Positions 22,411 to 29,535 of a stretch of 31,822 nt of DNA are shown in pieces. Position numbers and translations under genes: made by a program. The stretch is from the IMG/VR virus record IMGVR_UViG_3300023176_001551, positions 1 to 31,822 of that record, one strand, 5' to 3'. The notes beneath the pieces were generated by a model, which ran no database searches, was not told the DNA's origin, and saw only the letters and a program-made list of their open reading frames with translations. Within the stretch, counting starts at the first letter, position 1; each line of letters opens with the position of its first letter. Origin of the DNA: a virus.

Positions 22411-23505
22411 ATGGCGACTAAAGCATTCGATCCGACTAAGTTTCGGACTTCGCTAACAAAATCCATTCAAGGTATGAGTGCAGGATTTAACGATCCTACT
22501 GATTGGATTAGCACAGGCAACTTTGCACTCAACTATCTTATTTCAGGTGATTGGAACAAAGGTGTTCCTCTAGGCAAAGTAAGTGTATTTGCAGGCGAAT
22601 CAGGCGCAGGTAAATCGTACATATGTTCAGGTAACATTGTTAAGTCAGCACAAGATCAAGGTATCTTTGTAGTTCTTATTGACTCAGAGAATGCACTTGA
22701 CGAAGCATGGCTACAAGCACTTGATGTAGATACTTCAGAAGATAAACTACTAAAACTTAATATGTCAATGATTGATGACGTAGCAAAAACTATTTCAACA
22801 TTCATGGCAGACTACAAAGCAATGAACGAAGAAGACCGTCCTAAGGTATTGTTTGTTGTTGACTCACTAGGTATGTTATTAACACCTACTGATGTGGACC
22901 AGTTTAACAAAGGTGATATGAAAGGTGATATGGGTCGTAAGCCTAAAGCACTAACATCACTTGTTCGTAACACAGTTAATATGTTTGGCAGTCACAATGT
23001 AGGACTTGTAGCAACTAATCACACTTACGCATCGCAAGATATGTTTGACCCAGATGATAAGATCTCAGGCGGTCAAGGCTTTATCTACGCATCTTCAATT
23101 GTTGTAGCAATGAAAAAACTAAAACTAAAAGAAGATGAAGACGGTAACAAGATTAGTGAAGTGCGTGGTATTCGTGCAGCCTGTAAGGTTATGAAAACAC
23201 GTTATGCTAAACCGTTTGAAGGTGTACAAGTTAAGATTCCATACGAAACAGGTATGAATCCTTACAGTGGACTACTTGAATTGTTTGAAGCAAAAGGCGT
23301 TATTGTCAAGCAAGGCAATCGCTTAAAGTATGAAACAATTGACGGTGAAGAACTACTTGAATATCGTAAAAATTGGAATGGTGAACTACTCGATAAGGTC
23401 ATGTCAGATTACCTCGTAAAAGAGGCTAATATGGTAAATATCGACAACACAGACGAAGAAGCTGTTGAAGAAGACCTTAACGAGGAATATGTAGCCAATG
23501 AATGA
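22411..23505 (+). CDS. uvsX: UvsX recombinase (RecA family)
   Basis: 364 aa ATP-dependent strand-exchange protein for recombination-dependent replication and repair. Walker A is GESGAGKS (62-69), Walker B ends in LFVVDS (Asp151), and the DNA-binding loop region holds GRKPKALTSLVRNTVNMFG and HTYASQDMFDPDDKISGGQGF. The length is close to T4 UvsX (391 aa). The C-terminal 30 residues are strongly acidic (DNTDEEAVEEDLNEEYVANE), as is usual for the family. GGAG lies 6 bases before the ATG. It follows gp32, which UvsX displaces with help from UvsY; a UvsY-like gene lies two genes downstream. The next gene overlaps its end by 8 bases. Confidence 0.95.
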   Translation: MATKAFDPTKFRTSLTKSIQGMSAGFNDPTDWISTGNFALNYLISGDWNKGVPLGKVSVFAGESGAGKSYICSGNIVKSAQDQGIFVVLIDSENALDEAWLQALDVDTSEDKLLKLNMSMIDDVAKTISTFMADYKAMNEEDRPKVLFVVDSLGMLLTPTDVDQFNKGDMKGDMGRKPKALTSLVRNTVNMFGSHNVGLVATNHTYASQDMFDPDDKISGGQGFIYASSIVVAMKKLKLKEDEDGNKISEVRGIRAACKVMKTRYAKPFEGVQVKIPYETGMNPYSGLLELFEAKGVIVKQGNRLKYETIDGEELLEYRKNWNGELLDKVMSDYLVKEANMVNIDNTDEEAVEEDLNEEYVANE

Positions 23506-23731
23506 AGAAAAAATCGTAGAAATTTGGACATTGTTCAAAGAATATCTTGACAAGAAACAAATAGAAGTTATAGCGGAAAGATTTGTGGATCTAATGGCTG
23601 ATTACGGCGTAGCAGATGATACGTTCAAAGAAGCATTAGGAACTGACACAGAACTTGATAATGCAATTTACTATTATTTAGACTTGGACGAAGATAGCTA
23701 TGATGACGAGATAGATGAATGGGATGAGTAA
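23498..23731 (+). CDS. Small acidic protein in the recombination operon
   Basis: 77 aa and very acidic, ending LDLDEDSYDDEIDEWDE. The N-terminal half is helical (KIVEIWTLFKEYLDKKQIEVIAERFVDLMADYG). No catalytic motif or cysteine is present. It overlaps uvsX by 8 bases and the following gene by 1 base, so it is translated together with UvsX and the UvsY-like protein. An acidic tail of this kind could mimic DNA or contact gp32 or UvsX, but no function is recognised. Confidence 0.7.
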   Translation: MNEEKIVEIWTLFKEYLDKKQIEVIAERFVDLMADYGVADDTFKEALGTDTELDNAIYYYLDLDEDSYDDEIDEWDE

Positions 23732-24186
23732 TGGGATGGTATAGCGAGATATCTCGTGACATATCAAAAATACCCGCAGCAATTGCACACTTTGAATCAG
23801 AACTTATGGTTGCTAAAAACGAATGTAAACTTGTAGGTAATGTTGAAAAAAGTGCGGCTGCTATGCCAGGTATTGTTGAACATCGGTTTAACCAGCTTCA
23901 AGAAATTGAAGCAATTCTAAATTATCTAAATATTGAGCTACGTAGATTGCGTAGTTCATTCTTCAAAAAATATCTTGAAAATTATCAACGAGCCCTGTCT
24001 AGCCGTGACGTTGAAAAATACGTTGACGGCGAGGCAGACGTTGTTGACTATGAAAAGATTATCAACGAGTTTGCACTAATGCGTAACAAATGGTTAGGTG
24101 TACTCAAAGGACTTGATCAAAAGCAGTGGCAAATTACTAACGTGGTTAAACTACGTGTAGCAGGAATGGAAGATGCCACGTTATAG
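23731..24186 (+). CDS. UvsY-like recombination mediator candidate
   Basis: 151 aa, nearly all helical. The pattern from residue about 85 onward resembles UvsY: a KYLENYQRAL turn, an acidic helix with VDYEKIINEFALMRNKWLGVLKGL, and a basic end WQITNVVKLRVAGMED comparable to the QIKN...R segment of UvsY. UvsY loads UvsX onto gp32-coated DNA, and T4 UvsY is 137 aa. Position behind uvsX and close length support the idea. Overall similarity is weak, so it may instead be another helical recombination protein. The start shares an A with the previous stop. The following pyruvyltransferase overlaps its end by 14 bases. Confidence 0.5.
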   Translation: MGWYSEISRDISKIPAAIAHFESELMVAKNECKLVGNVEKSAAAMPGIVEHRFNQLQEIEAILNYLNIELRRLRSSFFKKYLENYQRALSSRDVEKYVDGEADVVDYEKIINEFALMRNKWLGVLKGLDQKQWQITNVVKLRVAGMEDATL

Positions 24187-24877
24187 ATTTTATTGGGTTG
24201 GTAATAATACTACTGGAAATTTTGGTGACGTATTAACACCAAAACTACTTGATCATTTTGGAGTAGACTATGAATTTACTAGAGGTAGTGACTATAATGC
24301 AATTTGCATAGGATCTATTGCAAGACATGCTAAAAAAGATACACTAGTTTTAGGCAGTGGATTTATGTCTAAGAAAAATCCTTGCGAAATAAATGCTGAT
24401 TGGAAATTTGTAAGAGGTCCTAGATCAAAAGCAAAATTGGAATCACACGGTGGCAGGACTTCAGAAATTATGGGAGATCCTGCGTTACTACTTCCTTTGT
24501 TCTGTGATGAAAGCAAAAAGAAACATGATGTAGCAATTATTCCTCATGTAAGTCAGTATGCTTGGGCAAAAGAAAACTTTCCAAAATATCACGTGATTAA
24601 TTTAAAAACAAAAAATGCACTTACAAAAGCAAAAGAAATTTCAGAATGTAGAACTGTAATTAGTAGTTCGTTGCACGGTATTATTGCTGCACATGCATAC
24701 GGCATACCTGCTGCATATGTTGAATTTGAAGATGGCATAAAAGGTGACGGAACTAAGTTTCAAGATCATTATGAAAGTATTGGTCTTACAGCAGAATTAT
24801 CTACAGTAAAAGATCCTAAATTTACAACAGGAACATTTGATATAGAAAAACTTGCAGAGTTTTTCAAAGATCTTTAA
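24173..24877 (+). CDS. Polysaccharide pyruvyltransferase family protein
   Basis: 234 aa enzyme of the PS_pyruv_trans family, which adds pyruvate ketals from phosphoenolpyruvate to sugars of surface glycans. Visible family landmarks are GNFGDVLTPKLLDHFG (15-30), LGSGFM (60-65), VRGPRSKAKL (80-89), MGDPALLLP (100-108) and the C-terminal SSSLHGIIAAHAYGIPAAYVEF (164-185), where the SLHG His is the expected key residue. It is shorter than cellular relatives (about 300 aa or more), so it is a compact version. It overlaps the UvsY-like gene by 14 bases, placing a glycan gene at the end of the recombination operon. Its end overlaps the convergent sulfotransferase by 4 bases. Acceptor sugar unknown. 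Confidence 0.82.
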   Translation: MPRYRFYWVGNNTTGNFGDVLTPKLLDHFGVDYEFTRGSDYNAICIGSIARHAKKDTLVLGSGFMSKKNPCEINADWKFVRGPRSKAKLESHGGRTSEIMGDPALLLPLFCDESKKKHDVAIIPHVSQYAWAKENFPKYHVINLKTKNALTKAKEISECRTVISSSLHGIIAAHAYGIPAAYVEFEDGIKGDGTKFQDHYESIGLTAELSTVKDPKFTTGTFDIEKLAEFFKDL

Positions 24878-25506
24878 AATTCATAATTAAATTTATTTAA
24901 ATCATCAGCAAATATTTTTTCAATTATTTGCCTTGTATTTTTGTTGTAATATTCTCTATAATGCTTATGATTAGTACGATTTGTATGAGGTAGTGGAATA
25001 CTACAGTTAAACATATCTTGGATATTTCTAAATTTTAAATCTAATTCTTCTGCCTTAAACCAAGTTGTGTTTTCGCCTAGCCAATGTGTTTGTGGCGTTT
25101 TTCTTTCATACATCCAAATACCTAAGTCAAAAGGATTGTGTATATTGTTAGAATGTTCTTCTAACCAATTTTCAAAACCCTTGTTATAATATTCTGCAAT
25201 AATTAAATCATCTTGTTGATTTGTGCTTTTCTTAGTTCTTTGTCCTAGCTTTCGCATCTCAATTCTTTCAACTGCACGTTGTCCTATGAAATGATACATG
25301 CTTACCATCCTTGCATAAGGGTTACGCACAAAGCAAAAAGTATATCCCAATTTTTTCCAAATTAGTTTAGCATCGTCGTATGTGCAGTGTTTTTGTTGTC
25401 TGTCATGAGTAATGTTATTATCTCTAATCCATTGCTCAAAACTGCTTCCTGCTGTTTTAGGTATGTGTATAAAAGTAATCTTATGTTTAGGAAAATGTAT
25501 TGCCAT
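24874..25506 (-). CDS. Sulfotransferase (PAPS-dependent, carbohydrate type)
   Basis: 210 aa. The PAPS-binding 5'-phosphosulfate loop is HIPKTAGSSFEQW (14-26) and the 3'-phosphate motif is RNPYARMVSMYHF (61-73), the two hallmarks of the family. It would transfer sulfate to a sugar or, less likely, a protein. I set the start at 25506 (MAIHFPKHK) rather than 25533, because the leftward TATAAATA ends at 25512 and 5 bases lead to this ATG; the upstream ATG would lie before the transcript start. It is divergent from the nucleotidyltransferase-cupin operon. With the pyruvyltransferase it implies an acidic glycan. It needs host PAPS; no PAPS synthesis gene is seen. Confidence 0.88.
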   Translation of the reverse strand: MAIHFPKHKITFIHIPKTAGSSFEQWIRDNNITHDRQQKHCTYDDAKLIWKKLGYTFCFVRNPYARMVSMYHFIGQRAVERIEMRKLGQRTKKSTNQQDDLIIAEYYNKGFENWLEEHSNNIHNPFDLGIWMYERKTPQTHWLGENTTWFKAEELDLKFRNIQDMFNCSIPLPHTNRTNHKHYREYYNKNTRQIIEKIFADDLNKFNYEF

Positions 25507-25511
25507 GAAAA

Positions 25512-25519
25512 TATTTATA
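25512..25519 (-). promoter_or_regulatory. Leftward late promoter TATAAATA (sulfotransferase)
   Basis: Read on the minus strand from 25519 to 25512, an exact T4 late consensus. Five bases (TTTTC) separate it from the ATG at 25506, so a leaderless transcript is predicted. Confidence 0.75.
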
Positions 25520-25532
25520 TTTAATGTGCGCA

Positions 25533-25540
25533 TATAAATA
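25533..25540 (+). promoter_or_regulatory. Rightward late promoter TATAAATA (glycan operon)
   Basis: Exact T4 late consensus. Five bases (TCAGT) separate it from the ATG at 25546. It drives six end-to-end genes up to 30452 and forms a divergent pair with the sulfotransferase promoter. Confidence 0.75.
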
Positions 25541-25545
25541 TCAGT

Positions 25546-26316
25546 ATGAAAGTAGTCTTAGTTACTGGAGGGTTCGATCCTCTACATTCAGGTCATATTG
25601 AATATTTTAAAGCAGCAAAAGAATTAGGCGATGTGTTGCATGTTGGCCTAAATTCAGATGATTGGCTTACACGTAAAAAAGGTCGTCCGTTTATGCCTTT
25701 TGCAGAACGGGCGGCTGTAATTGAAAATTTAGAAATGGTAGACAAAGTTATTGCGTTCGACGATAGTGATGACAGTGCCTGCGGTGCTATATACAAAACT
25801 ATGGCAACACACGGTAGAATAAAAATTATATTTGCTAACGGGGGCGATAGAACTAATACTACAACGCCTGAGTATGAAACATATGGCGACTCGTCAAATG
25901 TAGAGTTTGCATTCGGTGTTGGCGGACAAGACAAAAAGAATTCTAGTAGTTGGATACTCGAAGAATGGAAAGCACCTAAAACAGAGCGCAGTTGGGGGTA
26001 TTATAGAGTGATACATGAATATGAAAATCATACAAAGGTAAAAGAACTAGCAGTTCCACCTGGACATAAACTATCAATGCAACGTCACAAAGAACGCAGT
26101 GAACACTGGTTTGTTGCAGAAGGAACAGCAACAGTATACACTATTAATGTAAGTTCTGATTACGAACTTGTAGGAAGATATAAACAACACGAAAGTTTGC
26201 ATATACCAGTTGGAACATGGCATCAACTTGCAAACGAAGACAGAATACCTTTGAAACTTGTAGAAATACAGTACGGTACAAACTGTATTGAGGAAGATAT
26301 AGAAAGAAGAGATTAA
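25546..26316 (+). CDS. Nucleotidyltransferase-cupin fusion (cytidylyltransferase-like plus ManC-type cupin)
   Basis: 256 aa in two domains. Residues 1-140 form a small nucleotidyltransferase: GGFDPLHSGH (8-17, the HxGH motif), GLNSDD, RPFMPFAERAAVI (47-59) and FANGGDR, like HldE/TagD-type cytidylyl- or adenylyltransferases that activate sugar phosphates. Residues 147-250 are a cupin like the C-terminal isomerase domain of ManC: RSWGYYRVI, VPPGHKLSMQRHKERSEHW (His181, His187), then HIPVGTWHQL (His226). Together they could activate and isomerise or bind a sugar phosphate for glycan synthesis. ManC normally pairs this cupin with a much larger GTP-dependent domain, so the pairing is unusual. The next start shares an A with its stop. 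Confidence 0.82.
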   Translation: MKVVLVTGGFDPLHSGHIEYFKAAKELGDVLHVGLNSDDWLTRKKGRPFMPFAERAAVIENLEMVDKVIAFDDSDDSACGAIYKTMATHGRIKIIFANGGDRTNTTTPEYETYGDSSNVEFAFGVGGQDKKNSSSWILEEWKAPKTERSWGYYRVIHEYENHTKVKELAVPPGHKLSMQRHKERSEHWFVAEGTATVYTINVSSDYELVGRYKQHESLHIPVGTWHQLANEDRIPLKLVEIQYGTNCIEEDIERRD

Positions 26317-26990
26317 TGAAAGTATTTGTAGGTTATGATACTAGAGAAGATATTGCATATCAAGTTTGTAAGCATAGCATTCTCAACAAACAACCGGCAG
26401 CAGATGTGCGACCGCTTAAACAACAAGAACTACGTGATGCTGGTTGGTATACAAGAAGTTTAGATAAACTTGCAAGTACAGAATTTACGTTTACACGTTT
26501 CCTTATACCAGAACTTACAAACTTTAAAGGCTGGGCATTGTTTATGGATTGTGATATGATCCTTACAACAGATATTAAAGAACTATTTGATCAAGCAGAC
26601 GACAAGTATGCAGTAATGTGTGTGCAACACGATTACACACCTAAAGAAGGCACAAAAATGGATGGACAGAAACAGACTATCTATCCACGTAAGAACTGGT
26701 CAAGCGTTATGTTGTTTAATTGTGCGCATCCTAGCAATGCTGCACTTACAATGGACCTAGTTAATAGTCCAGAAATAAATGGAGCATATCTACACAGGTT
26801 TAGTTGGTTGAAAGATGAGGAAATTGGAGAATTGGATCACACTTGGAATTATCTTGTTGGTGTTTACAATGACATTGATGTTCCAAAACTAATACACTAT
26901 ACCGAAGGTGGTCCTTGGTTTGAAAACTATCGTAACTGCGAATTTGCACAATTATGGAAAGACGAATTACAGGATATGATGAATGGCTAA
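26316..26990 (+). CDS. Glycosyltransferase (GT-A, GT8-like)
   Basis: 224 aa. The N-terminus MKVFVGYDTREDIAYQVCKHSI begins a nucleotide-binding fold, and GWALFMDCDMIL contains the metal-binding DxD (Asp78-Cys79-Asp80). The following KNWSSVMLFNCAHP and LDHTWNYLVG, with IHYTEGGPWFENY near the end (a His in the position used by GT8 enzymes for metal or sugar diphosphate), fit a retaining transferase of the LgtC type. It is cytoplasmic, without membrane segments. It would add one sugar from a nucleotide donor, possibly made by the preceding fusion enzyme. It starts on the previous stop (TAATG) and overlaps the next gene by 8 bases. Confidence 0.82.
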   Translation: MKVFVGYDTREDIAYQVCKHSILNKQPAADVRPLKQQELRDAGWYTRSLDKLASTEFTFTRFLIPELTNFKGWALFMDCDMILTTDIKELFDQADDKYAVMCVQHDYTPKEGTKMDGQKQTIYPRKNWSSVMLFNCAHPSNAALTMDLVNSPEINGAYLHRFSWLKDEEIGELDHTWNYLVGVYNDIDVPKLIHYTEGGPWFENYRNCEFAQLWKDELQDMMNG

Positions 26991-27777
26991 TGATGCTGGA
27001 AAGCATGAACGTAGAATGCATATTGAGTACCCTGACGGCACAGTGTATCCTGGTAAGAAAGACTTTAGACATTGGACAAAGTTTTTAGGATTAGACGAAC
27101 TTGACTTTACAGGTAAACGTGTGTTAGATGTAGCTACCAACGAAGGTTGGTGGGCTTTGTGGTCTGAAATGCAAGGTGCTAGTTATGTAGAAGCAACGGA
27201 CGTAGAACGTGGTGAAGATTACGATTGGGGCAACAACAAGGATTGGGATTGGATTGAAAAACTAAACAAAAATCGTGGCGGTAGAGATGTATTAGAATTT
27301 CATATAAAAAATCTTAATAGTAATGTAATTGTAAAAAAAGAAAACATATACGAAGCAAGCGGAGATTTTGATTTTATATTCGCACACGGATTAATGTATC
27401 ATCTAAGACATCCACTACTTGCAATAGATAATATGTACAAATGCTGTCACGGTATTTTTATATTTGAAACATTTGTAGATTCTAGATCCAATCAGTATTG
27501 TGCGCAAAATAAGTTTTATAGAACAAATGAATTAAATGCATCTTCAAATTGGACCGGTGCTACTACTTCGTGCTATGCTAGTTGGTTAAAAGATGCAGGG
27601 TTTAGAGATATATTTTATTCTCATATAGGCGACGGTCCTGTTGGAAACACACGAGCTTTTTTTGTTGCAGTTGAAGATGAAAAGTATACTCCTATGTTTG
27701 CAGCAAACAAAAATTTAAATTATTGCAACGAGCAATATTGGGAAACAGTTTACTTGAACACAAAGTTTGATAAATGA
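26983..27777 (+). CDS. SAM-dependent methyltransferase, class I
   Basis: 264 aa. Motif I is VLDVATNEGWWALWSEMQGA (47-66), followed by the acidic end of strand 2, VEATDVERGED. A motif-IV-like segment reads DFDFIFAHGLMYHLRHPLLAIDNM, which is close to the CmoB-like family of methyltransferases and carboxymethyltransferases. The DxGxxxG of motif I is DVATNEG, a common variant. Position in the glycan operon argues for methylation of a sugar hydroxyl or carboxyl rather than of tRNA, but the substrate cannot be read. It overlaps both neighbours by a few bases (8 upstream, 4 downstream, ATGA), consistent with one polycistronic message. Confidence 0.85.
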   Translation: MANDAGKHERRMHIEYPDGTVYPGKKDFRHWTKFLGLDELDFTGKRVLDVATNEGWWALWSEMQGASYVEATDVERGEDYDWGNNKDWDWIEKLNKNRGGRDVLEFHIKNLNSNVIVKKENIYEASGDFDFIFAHGLMYHLRHPLLAIDNMYKCCHGIFIFETFVDSRSNQYCAQNKFYRTNELNASSNWTGATTSCYASWLKDAGFRDIFYSHIGDGPVGNTRAFFVAVEDEKYTPMFAANKNLNYCNEQYWETVYLNTKFDK

Positions 27778-28544
27778 TTTGTCTAAGCAAAAATAAAACA
27801 GATGAATACGTTAACATGTTTGCAAACGGAGCAAACTTGCCTATCCAAGATTATAATTATCAATTTGGCAATAATCCTATAATGATAAGAAGTATGGGCA
27901 AACGTAAACTAATACACTGGTGTTGGAAAAACAATCATACATTTTATTATATGGATAGTGGATATGTAGGAAACTATAAATCAAATACTAATCCTTACGG
28001 TTGGAAACTATATCACCGTATAGTAAAAAATGATGTGCAACATAATGAAATAATTGACAGACCAGATGACAGATGGAAAAGATTAAATTATAAAATTAAA
28101 AAACCAAACAGTGGAAGATATATTTTACTTGTAACACCTAGCGAAAAACCTTGTAAGTTTTATGGCATAGATAGAGATATCTGGGTAGAGCAAACTGTAG
28201 AACAAATAAAACAGCATACAGATCGTCCTATAAAGATAAGAGATAAAGCACCAAGACAGCAGCGTATAACGAATACAATATTTCAAGACTTACACGATGC
28301 ACACGCACTTGTTACCTATCAAAGTGTAGCAGCGATTGAAAGTGTGCTTGAAGGTGTACCAGCATTTACTCTTGCACCAACTGCTGCTGATCCAGTTTGT
28401 GATAAAGATTTAAGCCTTATTGAAACACCAACAATACACGATCAGGATAAAATATATAAATGGGCCAGTCATCTAGCCTACGGACAATTTCATATAAACG
28501 AGTTCAAAGATGGAACCGCATGGAGAATATTAAATGAAATATAA
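27774..28544 (+). CDS. Putative GT-B-like glycosyltransferase, paralogue 1 of 3
   Basis: 256 aa. It is the shortest member of a three-gene tandem family. Shared blocks are TDRPIKIRDK (149-158), HALVTYQSVAAIESVLEGVPAF (177-198) and the ending WASHLAYGQFHINEFKDGTAW. The middle block (VTYxSxxAIExxLxGVP) is the sort of C-terminal nucleotide-sugar-binding motif seen in capsule-synthesis GT-B enzymes such as KpsC/KpsS. In this copy the usual HP after the RPI block is replaced by DKAP, so the site may be altered. No membrane segment. It overlaps the next gene by 11 bases. The glycosyltransferase role is inferred from motifs and context. Confidence 0.65.
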   Translation: MICLSKNKTDEYVNMFANGANLPIQDYNYQFGNNPIMIRSMGKRKLIHWCWKNNHTFYYMDSGYVGNYKSNTNPYGWKLYHRIVKNDVQHNEIIDRPDDRWKRLNYKIKKPNSGRYILLVTPSEKPCKFYGIDRDIWVEQTVEQIKQHTDRPIKIRDKAPRQQRITNTIFQDLHDAHALVTYQSVAAIESVLEGVPAFTLAPTAADPVCDKDLSLIETPTIHDQDKIYKWASHLAYGQFHINEFKDGTAWRILNEI

Positions 28545-29535
28545 AGTGTTTATGAACAGTGCAGGCACTAACAGAGAAAGAGATGTGCTTCGTGCGTTCC
28601 ACGAAGGAATAACAACTACTATCCCAACAGAAAAAGCTGAATATAAAAAGTTACGCAACTTTAACAAAGAACAAGGTTGGGGTACTGGTGTTGACTTTGA
28701 CTATAACGAAAAGTACAGTAAGTGTGAAGTTGCTGTTATGTACGGCAGTTGGAAGCCAGAACGTACTAATATTCATCACACTGTTAGAGCAAGCGTGTAT
28801 GATAAAGCAACAACTTTTATTTGTATTGAAACTCCTTTACTAGGAAGAAAGATTACTAATCATCATTCATACTACAGAGTTGGTGTAAACGGCTTTTTAA
28901 ATCATGCTGCTGAGTGGGGATTTACTGACAATTGCCCTTCGGACAGATTTGATGCACTGAACTTAGAATATAACGGCTTTAGAAAGCATAGAGGTAATAA
29001 AATTGTAGTTGCATTACAGTTAGCAGGAGATGCAAGTTTACGTCACAACGATATTAATGAATGGGCTGTAGACACTGTGCAAGAACTTCGCAGGTACAGT
29101 GACAGGCCAATTGAGATCAGAGTACATCCTGCAATAAGTGAAAAGGGTATGACTAATCACAACGATCTTTTTAGACGATTGGCATTCCTTGGATTAAACA
29201 ATGTAAAAGTTATAGACGGAACTAGACAAGCATTTGAGTATCAATGTAAAGATGCATATGCAGTAGTTACATATTCCAGCGGTCTAGCAATAGATGCATT
29301 GCTGTTCGGTGTACCTGTATTAACATGTGACGAAGGCGGGTTTGCATATGATATTACTGAAAATAAATTAATGAATATTGAATCAATGTATCTTCCTGAC
29401 GAAGACAAGGTTAAGCAATGGTTGTATAATCTAGCATATTGCCAGTGGCGTGTAGAAGAGATGCAAGACGGTACTGTAATTAATCATTTGATGCCTGCAA
29501 TTACCGAAAGCGTAAAAAGAGGACCACAAGATTAA
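28534..29535 (+). CDS. Putative GT-B-like glycosyltransferase, paralogue 2 of 3
   Basis: 333 aa and the longest of the trio. Blocks: VAVMYGSWKP (67-76), ETPLLGRKITNHHSYYRVGVNGF (99-121), SDRPIEIRVHP (189-199), DAYAVVTYSSGLAIDALLFGVPVLTC (240-265) and LAYCQWRVEEMQDGTVINHL near the end. IRVHP keeps the His-Pro that paralogue 1 has lost. The arrangement suits two Rossmann-like halves of a GT-B enzyme or of a related capsule-synthesis protein. Translation probably couples through the 11-base overlap with the previous gene, and the next start shares an A with its stop. Donor and acceptor unknown. Confidence 0.65.
   Translation: MKYKVFMNSAGTNRERDVLRAFHEGITTTIPTEKAEYKKLRNFNKEQGWGTGVDFDYNEKYSKCEVAVMYGSWKPERTNIHHTVRASVYDKATTFICIETPLLGRKITNHHSYYRVGVNGFLNHAAEWGFTDNCPSDRFDALNLEYNGFRKHRGNKIVVALQLAGDASLRHNDINEWAVDTVQELRRYSDRPIEIRVHPAISEKGMTNHNDLFRRLAFLGLNNVKVIDGTRQAFEYQCKDAYAVVTYSSGLAIDALLFGVPVLTCDEGGFAYDITENKLMNIESMYLPDEDKVKQWLYNLAYCQWRVEEMQDGTVINHLMPAITESVKRGPQD

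Noticed and set aside
23731-24186. Firm naming of this gene as uvsY
   Set aside because: Similarity to UvsY is limited to helical pattern and a QITN...R segment, so it is listed as a candidate without a gene symbol.
25507-25533. Longer sulfotransferase start at 25533
   Set aside because: That ATG lies upstream of the leftward late octamer, and the family N-terminus begins at HFPKHKITFIHIPKTAG, right after the ATG at 25506.
25593-25934. 113-codon open frame on the minus strand inside the nucleotidyltransferase-cupin gene
   Set aside because: Shadow of the real coding frame that carries the HxGH and RPF..ER motifs; no supporting signal.
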